DNA from: Salinisphaera hydrothermalis
GTDB lineage: Bacteria; Pseudomonadota; Gammaproteobacteria; Nevskiales; Salinisphaeraceae
Direction: 5' to 3' (one strand)
Length of the DNA: 64,000 bases
Assembly: GCF_040361195.1 (NCBI RefSeq)
Contig: NZ_APNE01000007.1
The first letter of the stretch is position 1. Every line of letters starts with the position of its first letter. Under the pieces are notes generated by a model. It searched no databases. It was given only the letters and a program-made list of their open reading frames with translations, and was not told the origin of the DNA. This document shows, piece by piece, positions 57,512 through 64,000 of the stretch. The position numbers and the translations under genes were made by a program.

Positions 57512-59068
57512 ATGACGACGCGATTCGCGCCGATGCGGCGTCTGTTCGCCGATTTGCTGGCGCCGGCTGCGCTCGGCGCTCTGGTCACGCTCGGCTTCGC
57601 GCCGTGGAATATCTATCCCGCCACGATCGCCGCGCTGATCGGCGTGCTGGCGCTCTGGCGCTCGGTGGGGCCCGGGCGTGCGGCCTGGCGCGGCTTCGTA
57701 TTCGGTGCCGCGCATTTCGGCACCGGGCTTTACTGGGTCTATGTCGCCGTTCACGACCATGCCGGTGCCAATGTCGTGCTGGCCGGCCTGGCCACAGTGG
57801 CGCTGGTGGTTTATCTCGCCTGTTTTCCGGCGCTGACCGGGGCGATCGCGGGAGCCACGAATCAGTTCGCGCCGACGCTCTGGGCGCTCGTCGTGGTCCC
57901 CGGAGCCTGGTGTCTGGCCGAGCTGCTGCGTGGCTGGGCGTTCACCGGGTTCCCCTGGTTGTCGCTGGGCTATGTCACGATCGCAGCGCCACTCAACGGG
58001 CTGGCGCCGCTGGTCGGCGTGCACGGGCTGAGCCTGGCGCTCATGATCGCGGCCGGCACGCTCTGGCTGTTGTATGCCGGAACGCTATGGGCACGGCTCG
58101 TCGCGCTGGTCCTGATCGCGCTTTTGCCGCTGCTGGTCTGGTCGGTGCCGTCGCCGGCTCACTGGACCCGACCGCTGCACAAGACGTTGCAGGTGGCGAT
58201 ACTCCAGGGCGATATCGCGCCGGCGAACCAGTGGCGCCCGGCGCTGTTTGCGCCCACGCTACGCCGATACCGCGACATGACGCAGCGCACCGACGCCGCG
58301 CTGGTGGTCTGGCCGGAGCTGGCAATGCCGGTCTCGGCCACGCGGGTCGACGGTGATCTGGCGCCATTGAACGCCGAAGCGACACGGCGCGGCCAGACGG
58401 TATTAGCCGGCTTGTTCTGGCCCACGCGCGATCATCGTCATCTATATAACAGCGTACTGGCGCTGGGTGCGGATCGCGGGCGCTACGACAAGCGCCATCT
58501 CGTGCCGTTCGGCGAAATCGTGCCGGGGCCGTCCTGGTTGGAACGCCTGATCGGCGGGGACGACGGCCATGCGGTTGCCGGCGCGGCGGCGCAGCCGTTG
58601 ATTCATGCGCAGGGGACGGCGCTTGGCGTCTCCATCGGCTTCGAGGACGTGTTCGGCGACGAGATCCGCCGCGATCTGCCTGCGGCGCAATTGCTGGTCA
58701 ACATCACTAACGACGGCTGGTTCGCCGGCACGCCCGCGCTTGCCCAGCATCTGGAAATCGCCCGCATGCGCGCGCTGGAGAGCGGTCGGCCGCTGGTACG
58801 GGCGGCGAATGCGGGCATCAGCGCGATGATCGGCTTCGATGGCCGACTGCTGCATGTCGCGCCGGCCGGCCAGCGCGCCCGTCTGCTCGGCGCGCTGGTG
58901 CCACGCGCCGGCGCGACACCGTATGTCGCTTATGGCAACCGGCCGCTGTGGTGGGCAAGTGCGGCCGTCGTGCTGCTGGCACTGCTCGGCAGCGGGGCCC
59001 TGGCTTGGCAAACACGGCGTCAGCGCCGGCGCGATGATCGTCGTCGAACGCTGCGCGAACGCATCTGA
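57512..59068 (+). CDS. lnt: Apolipoprotein N-acyltransferase homologue lacking the catalytic cysteine
   Basis: A 518-residue protein with six to seven N-terminal membrane helices and a periplasmic nitrilase-like domain, the usual Lnt plan. Two of the three catalytic residues are present: E269 in VWPELAMP and K327 in YDKRHLVPFGE. The third, Cys in the family motif ICYE/ICFE, is Gly376 (ALGVSIGFEDVF; codon GGC at 58637-58639). No other Cys lies in the nitrilase domain. In E. coli, loss of this Cys abolishes activity. Context between corC and leuS is standard. Either the base is wrong, the enzyme is inactive, or it works differently. Confidence 0.9.
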   Translation: MTTRFAPMRRLFADLLAPAALGALVTLGFAPWNIYPATIAALIGVLALWRSVGPGRAAWRGFVFGAAHFGTGLYWVYVAVHDHAGANVVLAGLATVALVVYLACFPALTGAIAGATNQFAPTLWALVVVPGAWCLAELLRGWAFTGFPWLSLGYVTIAAPLNGLAPLVGVHGLSLALMIAAGTLWLLYAGTLWARLVALVLIALLPLLVWSVPSPAHWTRPLHKTLQVAILQGDIAPANQWRPALFAPTLRRYRDMTQRTDAALVVWPELAMPVSATRVDGDLAPLNAEATRRGQTVLAGLFWPTRDHRHLYNSVLALGADRGRYDKRHLVPFGEIVPGPSWLERLIGGDDGHAVAGAAAQPLIHAQGTALGVSIGFEDVFGDEIRRDLPAAQLLVNITNDGWFAGTPALAQHLEIARMRALESGRPLVRAANAGISAMIGFDGRLLHVAPAGQRARLLGALVPRAGATPYVAYGNRPLWWASAAVVLLALLGSGALAWQTRRQRRRDDRRRTLRERI

Positions 59069-59155
59069 GCGCGTGCCGATGATATCGGCGGGGCGGACAG
59101 TCGCCGGCCAAGACATTACACTTGCGCTGCCTTGCAACCGACTCATGTAGGACCG

Positions 59156-61597
59156 ATGGACCGCAGCTACCGTTTCGCCGACATCGAAGCCGACGTCCAG
59201 CAGCGCTGGGCCGAGGCCGACGCTTTTCGCGTGGCCCGCGACGACCGCGAGAAGTTCTATTGTCTTTCGATGTTCCCGTATCCCAGCGGCAAGCTGCATA
59301 TGGGGCACGTGCGCAATTACACCATCGGTGACGTCATCTCGCGCTACAAGCGCATGTGTGGCCTCAACGTGCTGCAGCCGATGGGCTGGGATGCGTTCGG
59401 TCTGCCGGCCGAGAACGCGGCGATCAAGAACGGCGTGCCGCCGGCGAAATGGACGCGCGAAAACATCGCCGCCATGCGCGATCAGCTCAAGCAGCTCGGC
59501 TTCGCCTACGACTGGTCGCGCGAGATCGCAACCTGCGACCCGTCCTACTATCGCTGGGAACAGTGGCTGTTCACGAAGCTGTTCGAGAAAGGGCTGGTCT
59601 ATCGCAAGGAATCGGTCGTCAACTGGGACCCGGTCGATCAGACCGTGCTCGCCAACGAGCAGGTCGTCGACGGGCGCGGCTGGCGCTCGGGCGCGATCGT
59701 CGAGCAGCGCGCGATCCCGCAGTGGTTCGCCCGCATCACCGATTACGCCGACGAGCTGCTGGACGATCTGGACAAGCTCGACGGCTGGCCGGACGCGGTC
59801 AAGACCATGCAGGCCAACTGGATCGGGCGGTCGACCGGCCTGGAAATCGATTTTGCCGTGGCCGGTCACGATGCCCCGCTGACCGTCTACACCACGCGCC
59901 CGGATACGCTGCACGGCGCAACCTACATGGCGCTGGCGGCCGATCATCCGCTGGTCGCCGCGGCGGCCGATGCCGATCCCGCGCTGGCGGCGTTCGTCGA
60001 GGAATGCCGTGCCGGCGGCACGGCCGAATCCGAACTCACCACGCGCGAGAAAAAAGGCTATCGCCTGCCGGTCGACGCGATTCATCCGTTGTCCGGCGAC
60101 AAGCTGCCGGTGTTCGCGGCCAACTTCGTGTTGATGGGCTACGGCACCGGTGCCGTGATGAGCGTGCCGGCGCACGACCAGCGCGATTGGGAGTTCGCCA
60201 AGGCCTATGATCTGCCGATCATCTCGGTCATCGCCGACGATAATGGCGTGCCCGGTGACGTGAGCGAAGCCGCGTTCGTCGCCAAGGGGCCGCTGGTGAA
60301 TTCGGGCGAAGACGACGGCAAGGATTTCGACACGGCCTTCAACGACATCGCCGATCGGCTGGAAGCCCGCGGCGTCGCGCGCCGCAAGACCCAGTATCGG
60401 CTGCGTGACTGGGGCCTGTCGCGTCAGCGCTACTGGGGCGCGCCAATCCCCATCATCCACTGCGACGAGTGCGGCGCGGTGCCGGTGCCGGAAGCAGACC
60501 TGCCCGTGGTGCTGCCGGAAGACGTCACGCCCGAAGGCGCCGGCTCGCCGTTGCCGGATATGCCGGAATTTGTGAACTGCGCCTGCCCGAAATGCGGCAA
60601 GGGCGCGAAGCGCGAGACGGATACCTTCGATACCTTCATGGAATCGTCCTGGTATTTCGCGCGTTTCACCTGCCCGGACGCCGACGCCATGATCGACGAC
60701 CGTGCGCACTACTGGATGCCGGTCGATCAGTATATTGGTGGCATCGAGCACGCGATCCTGCATTTGTTGTATGCCCGCTTCTTCCAGAAGCTGATGCGCG
60801 ATGTCGGACTGGCCCAGGCCGACGAGCCGTTCAAGGCGCTGCTCACCCAGGGCATGGTGCTCAAGGACGGCGCCAAGATGTCCAAGTCCAAGGGCAACAC
60901 GGTCGACCCACAGGCGCTGATCGAAACCTATGGCGCCGACACGGTGCGCCTGTTCTCCATGTTCGCCGCGCCGCCGGACCAGTCGCTGGAGTGGTCGGAT
61001 GCCGGCGTGGAAGGCGCGCATCGCTTCCTGCATCGGCTGTGGCGGCTGGTGGCCACCCACGTCGAGGCCGGCATCGTGGCGCCGGCGGCCACCGCCGAGG
61101 GCGAGGCCGCCGAGCTGCGGCGCAAGCTGCACGAAACCATCGCCAAGGTCGGTGACGACGTCGGCCGGCGCTATACCTTCAACACGGCGATTGCCGCGAT
61201 CATGGAGCTGGTCAACGCGCTGGGCCGGATCGACGATACGCCGTCGGCCGAATGGCAGGCGGTACGCCAGGAAGCGCTCGAAGCGATCGTGCGCATGCTG
61301 GCGCCGATTACGCCGCATGTTGGCGATCAGCTGTGGCGCGATCTGGGCCGCGAGGGCCTGCTGCTCGACGCCGAATGGCCGGTCGCCGACGAGGCCGCGC
61401 TGGTGCGCGATACGCTCACGCTGGTGGTACAGGTCAACGGCAAGGTGCGTGCGCGCATCGATGTGCCGGCCGACGCCGATCGCGATACAGTGGCGCAGAC
61501 CGCGCTGGCCGAGCCCAACGTGGTGCGTCATATCGAGGGCAAGGACCTCAAGAAGACCATTGTCGTGCCGGGCAAGCTGGTCAATCTGGTGGTCTGA
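59156..61597 (+). CDS. leuS: Leucine-tRNA ligase
   Basis: An 813-residue class I synthetase with HMGH (48-51) and KMSKS (574-578) signatures and an inserted editing domain carrying the TTRPDTLHGATYMALA region. The start at 59156 has AGGA close upstream; a TTG at 59132 is possible but less likely. It lies before lptE. Confidence 0.97.
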   Translation: MDRSYRFADIEADVQQRWAEADAFRVARDDREKFYCLSMFPYPSGKLHMGHVRNYTIGDVISRYKRMCGLNVLQPMGWDAFGLPAENAAIKNGVPPAKWTRENIAAMRDQLKQLGFAYDWSREIATCDPSYYRWEQWLFTKLFEKGLVYRKESVVNWDPVDQTVLANEQVVDGRGWRSGAIVEQRAIPQWFARITDYADELLDDLDKLDGWPDAVKTMQANWIGRSTGLEIDFAVAGHDAPLTVYTTRPDTLHGATYMALAADHPLVAAAADADPALAAFVEECRAGGTAESELTTREKKGYRLPVDAIHPLSGDKLPVFAANFVLMGYGTGAVMSVPAHDQRDWEFAKAYDLPIISVIADDNGVPGDVSEAAFVAKGPLVNSGEDDGKDFDTAFNDIADRLEARGVARRKTQYRLRDWGLSRQRYWGAPIPIIHCDECGAVPVPEADLPVVLPEDVTPEGAGSPLPDMPEFVNCACPKCGKGAKRETDTFDTFMESSWYFARFTCPDADAMIDDRAHYWMPVDQYIGGIEHAILHLLYARFFQKLMRDVGLAQADEPFKALLTQGMVLKDGAKMSKSKGNTVDPQALIETYGADTVRLFSMFAAPPDQSLEWSDAGVEGAHRFLHRLWRLVATHVEAGIVAPAATAEGEAAELRRKLHETIAKVGDDVGRRYTFNTAIAAIMELVNALGRIDDTPSAEWQAVRQEALEAIVRMLAPITPHVGDQLWRDLGREGLLLDAEWPVADEAALVRDTLTLVVQVNGKVRARIDVPADADRDTVAQTALAEPNVVRHIEGKDLKKTIVVPGKLVNLVV

Positions 61598-61618
61598 ACA
61601 CCCGGACAGGGACAACAC

Positions 61619-62182
61619 ATGACCGGTCACGCTTCGTTTTCCGCCGCCGCCGCCGCGCGTCACGCCGTGTGGGTCCTCGCCGTGCTGGCGCTGTGCGCGT
61701 TGGCCGGCTGCGGTTTCCACCTGCAGGGCGCTTCGCCGTTGCCGAAAGGCATTTCGTCGATGTACGTGTCGTATCACGACAACTACCGCGTCGGCGATCC
61801 GCCGGTCGTGGCCGCGCTCAAGCAGCGTCTGCGGCGTCAGCATCTGCTGGGCGATGCGGATGCGCCGGCGCAGCTCGACATCGTCAATGTCGAGAACAGC
61901 CAGCGCGTGGTCTCGGTGAGCCCCGTCGATGGCAATGCCGCCGAATATGCGGTCACCACCCAGGTCGTGTTCAACTACAGTGTCAATGGGGCCGAGCAGC
62001 TCTCGGGTGCGACGCTGTCGACGACGCGTAATTACAGCGTGTCGGCGAACCAGCGCCTGTCCTCCGAGGGCGAGCGCGACGAACTGCTCAAGGGTATGCA
62101 ACAGGATCTGGCCAACCTCATTCTGGAACGTATCGCCCAGGCCAACCAGAAACTCGACACTTCGAGCCAGACCGGAGGCTAG
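61619..62182 (+). CDS. lptE: LPS-assembly lipoprotein LptE
   Basis: A 187-residue lipoprotein with a signal peptide ending LCALAGC and then GFHLQGASPLPKGI, typical of LptE. It plugs and stabilises the LptD barrel that inserts LPS in the outer membrane. In many relatives holA follows; here a nitroreductase gene does. Confidence 0.92.
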   Translation: MTGHASFSAAAAARHAVWVLAVLALCALAGCGFHLQGASPLPKGISSMYVSYHDNYRVGDPPVVAALKQRLRRQHLLGDADAPAQLDIVNVENSQRVVSVSPVDGNAAEYAVTTQVVFNYSVNGAEQLSGATLSTTRNYSVSANQRLSSEGERDELLKGMQQDLANLILERIAQANQKLDTSSQTGG

Positions 62183-62186
62183 AGCC

Positions 62187-62774
62187 ATGGCGGATCGCGC
62201 GGCGTTGACGGACAGTCCGGTATCGCCGGCCGAGGCTGCGGCGCTCATCCGCGGGCGCCGCACGATTGATCGCTTCAAAACGGACGAGGTGCCGGATATG
62301 GCTCTCGTCCACGAAGCGATCGAGCTGGCGCGCTGGGCGCCCAACCATCACACCACCGAACCCTGGCGCTTCTGTCTCATCGGCGAGCGCACGAAGGCCG
62401 ACATCATCGAACTCAATACGCGCTTGCTGACGGCCAGCAAAGGCGCGCAAGTGGCCGAGACCAAGCGCGAGCGCTGGCAGAGCATGCCCGGCTGGCTGGC
62501 CGTCACTTGTACCCCGAACGACGACCCGATCACCGCACGCGAGGACTACGCCGCCTGTGCCTGTGCGATCGAGAATCTCATGCTGTATCTGCATAGCGCC
62601 GGGGTCGGCACCAAGTGGGCGAGCGGGGCGGTGACGCGCGAGCCCGAGTTCCTGGAACTGCTGGATGCCGGGCCGGGGGAATACTGCGTCGGCCTGATCT
62701 GGTATGGTTACGCCCAGCGGCGTCCGAGGTCCCAGCGCCAGGCGGTCGAGAACATCGTCCGCACGCTGGACTGA
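62187..62774 (+). CDS. Nitroreductase family protein (YdjA-like)
   Basis: A 195-residue FMN-binding protein. RGRRTIDRF and APNHHTTEPWRFCLIG are the FMN-contact segments of the small nitroreductase group. The ATG at 62187 has GGAGG upstream; a frame opening at 61929 would overlap lptE and is rejected. The substrate is unknown. Confidence 0.85.
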   Translation: MADRAALTDSPVSPAEAAALIRGRRTIDRFKTDEVPDMALVHEAIELARWAPNHHTTEPWRFCLIGERTKADIIELNTRLLTASKGAQVAETKRERWQSMPGWLAVTCTPNDDPITAREDYAACACAIENLMLYLHSAGVGTKWASGAVTREPEFLELLDAGPGEYCVGLIWYGYAQRRPRSQRQAVENIVRTLD

Positions 62775-62814
62775 CGCTCGAATCCGGCAATTCGAATTCT
62801 GTTCCAACAGGGCA

Positions 62815-62843
62815 TTGCAAAACCCCTGCGACGGATATAGAAT
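62815..62843 (+). promoter_or_regulatory. Predicted rplM promoter
   Basis: TTGCAA (62815-62820) and TAGAAT (62838-62843) with 17-bp spacing, predicting a 5' leader of about 50 nt before rplM. The leader is GC-rich and can fold; L13 is known to autoregulate through its leader in gammaproteobacteria. Confidence 0.6.
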
Positions 62844-62898
62844 TGCGCGCTTTCGCAGCCCGGGTCGCTGCCTCCCGCTACGGCTTACGAGTATTGCA

Positions 62899-63327
62899 AT
62901 GAAGACGTTTTCCGCGAAGAAAGACGAGGTGCCCGGCGACTGGTACGTCGTGGATGCGACCGACAAGACGCTCGGTCGACTGGCCTCCGAGATCGCTTTT
63001 CGCCTGCGCGGCAAGCACAAGCCCGAATATACGCCGCATATGGATGTCGGCGATCACATCGTGGTGATCAACGCCTCGAATGTGAAGACGACGGGCAAGA
63101 AAGCCGAGCAGAAGAAGTACTATCGGTTCACCGGCTACGTCGGTAACCTGAAGGAAATCACGCTCGAGAAGCAGATGGAAACGCATCCGGAGCGCGTCAT
63201 CGAGCATGCGGTCAAGGGCATGCTGCCGAAGGGCCCGCTGGGTCGCCAGATGTTCCGCAAACTGCGCGTCTACCCGAGCGCCGATCATCCGCATACCGCT
63301 CAGCAGCCTCAGACGCTGGAGATTTAA
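62899..63327 (+). CDS. rplM: 50S ribosomal protein L13
   Basis: A 142-residue L13: MKTFSAKKDEVPGDWYVVDATD, LGRLASEIAFRLRGK and MLPKGPLGRQMFRKLRVY are family segments. It is followed three bases later by rpsI. Confidence 0.98.
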   Translation: MKTFSAKKDEVPGDWYVVDATDKTLGRLASEIAFRLRGKHKPEYTPHMDVGDHIVVINASNVKTTGKKAEQKKYYRFTGYVGNLKEITLEKQMETHPERVIEHAVKGMLPKGPLGRQMFRKLRVYPSADHPHTAQQPQTLEI

Positions 63328-63330
63328 AGC

Positions 63331-63723
63331 ATGGCTACCGAACAGTCGTACGGCACCGGCCGTCGCAAGACCGCTTCCGCCCGCGTGTTCATCAAGCCGG
63401 GCTCCGGCCAGATCACGGTTAACAAAAAGACGCTGGACGAATACTTCGGTCGTCCCACGTCGCGTATGATCGTGCGTCAGGCGCTGGAAGCCACCGAGTC
63501 GGTTGATCGTTTCGATATCAACGTCACCGTCATCGGCGGCGGCCCGAACGGCCAGGCCGGCGCCATCCGCCACGGTCTGGCGCGTGCGCTGGTCGATTAC
63601 GATGAAGGCATGCGTCCCGCCCTGCGTGCCGCGGGTTATCTGACCCGCGATGCCCGTAAGGTGGAACGCAAGAAGATCGGCCTGCACAAGGCCCGCAAGT
63701 CGCCGCAGTACTCCAAGCGCTAA
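63331..63723 (+). CDS. rpsI: 30S ribosomal protein S9
   Basis: A 130-residue S9: YGTGRRKTASARVFI at the N-terminus and the basic tail KARKSPQYSKR that reaches the P-site tRNA. Confidence 0.98.
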   Translation: MATEQSYGTGRRKTASARVFIKPGSGQITVNKKTLDEYFGRPTSRMIVRQALEATESVDRFDINVTVIGGGPNGQAGAIRHGLARALVDYDEGMRPALRAAGYLTRDARKVERKKIGLHKARKSPQYSKR

Positions 63724-63734
63724 AGCGACTTGTC

Positions 63735-63764
63735 GATGGACGGGTCTGGTCCTGCCCGTCCATC
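63735..63764 (+). terminator. Hairpin downstream of rpsI
   Basis: GATGGACGGG, a 10-nt loop, CCCGTCCATC: a perfect 10-bp stem 11 bp after the stop. No T run follows, so termination may be inefficient and the tRNA may be partly co-transcribed. Confidence 0.5.
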
Positions 63765-63776
63765 AACTCAGGTTAC

Positions 63777-63850
63777 TGGGGATTCGTCTAATGGTAGGAC
63801 TACGGACTCTGACTCCGTCAGTGGGGGTTCGAATCCCTCATCCCCAGCCA
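63777..63850 (+). tRNA. glnV: tRNA-Gln (anticodon CTG)
   Basis: A 74-nt cloverleaf with acceptor TGGGGAT/ATCCCCA, anticodon loop CTCTGAC (anticodon CTG), T loop GTTCGAATC, discriminator G and an encoded CCA. The unusual U1-A72 pair is a hallmark of tRNA-Gln. Confidence 0.96.
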
Positions 63851-63854
63851 AAAC

Positions 63855-63884
63855 AAAAGCCCGCCTTGCGCGGGCTTTTTTTTT
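63855..63884 (+). terminator. Intrinsic terminator after tRNA-Gln
   Basis: AAAAGCCCGC, CTTGC loop, GCGGGCTTTT, with a run of nine T in total. Confidence 0.92.
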
Positions 63885-63926
63885 GGCTGGCGTTGCGGCC
63901 CTGATGAGAAGCCGTCGGTTCGACGA

Positions 63927-63995
63927 GCGCGCGTAGCGCGTGAGGACAGTCGAGCGCCGCTCGACTGGGCCCGAAGGGCCGAGCGGCGAAGCCGC
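63927..63995. repeat. Consecutive hairpins at the right edge
   Basis: Four inverted repeats occur back to back: GCGC-GCGTA-GCGC, then CAGTCGAGCG with CGCTCGACTG (63947-63956, 63958-63967), then GGCCC-GAA-GGGCC (63968-63980), then GCGGC-GAA-GCCGC (63983-63995). No coding frame is seen; the window ends here. Confidence 0.6.
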
Positions 63996-64000
63996 GAGCA

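Noticed and set aside
58442..62344. 1300-codon open frame on the minus strand
   Set aside because: It runs antisense through lnt, leuS and lptE, which are certain genes. It has no family similarity and results from high GC third positions.

Overview
The window is a GC-rich chromosomal segment from a gammaproteobacterium. Several conserved gene neighbourhoods match the Pseudomonas/Gammaproteobacteria order: dciA-secA-argJ-nudix/thiE; yacG-zapD-coaE-pilD-pilC; bamD opposite rluD-pgeF; uvrA opposite MFS-ssb; miaB-phoH-ybeY-corC-lnt-leuS-lptE; rplM-rpsI. A halophilic Salinisphaera-like lineage is my guess; nothing in the sequence proves it. There is no rRNA, CRISPR array, prophage or complete insertion sequence. 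One tRNA, Gln(CTG), lies at the right end.

Layout. 1-10760: surface polysaccharide cluster with a 2OG-Fe(II) oxygenase, a sulfotransferase, two tandem GT4 glycosyltransferases, an AsnB-type amidotransferase, a GT8-like enzyme, a sialyltransferase-like enzyme and an MsbA-type ABC exporter. 10785-16512: dciA, secA, argJ and a Nudix-ThiE fusion. 16668-23892, minus strand: pilS-pilR-pilC-pilD-coaE-zapD-yacG, without pilB or pilA between the pil genes. 24090-31830: sucCD, a GFA-fold protein, nadE, bamD, rluD, pgeF. 31971-39317: a PKD-repeat lipoprotein, uvrA, a YajR-like MFS carrier, ssb.

39390-50733 is the most distinctive region, a sulfide-respiration island. It holds a CsoR-family regulator with an unusual cysteine pattern, two YeeE/YedE-type membrane proteins, a sulfide:quinone oxidoreductase (SQR), a divergent ETHE1/Blh-like persulfide dioxygenase candidate, a CIO-type cytochrome bd oxidase (cydAB plus a small two-TM protein), cydDC, and a second persulfide dioxygenase paralogue behind a perfect FNR/ANR box. 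SQR would feed electrons from sulfide to quinone, the metallo-beta-lactamase enzymes would oxidise the persulfide, and a bd oxidase, a class known to resist sulfide, would re-oxidise quinol. The sqr/pdo intergenic region carries two palindromes, one overlapping the predicted sqr -10 box.

50834-53576: an anti-sigma-like protein, an ECF sigma factor and an acyltransferase. 53622-63850: the tRNA-modification, envelope and translation block, in which the predicted apolipoprotein N-acyltransferase (lnt) has glycine at the position of its catalytic cysteine.

Non-coding structure includes a 297-bp element with perfect 22-bp terminal inverted repeats between cydAB and cydD (with a degenerate half-copy upstream of secA), a 48-nt dispersed repeat present twice at 44/48 identity, several intrinsic terminators, and a run of hairpins at the right edge.
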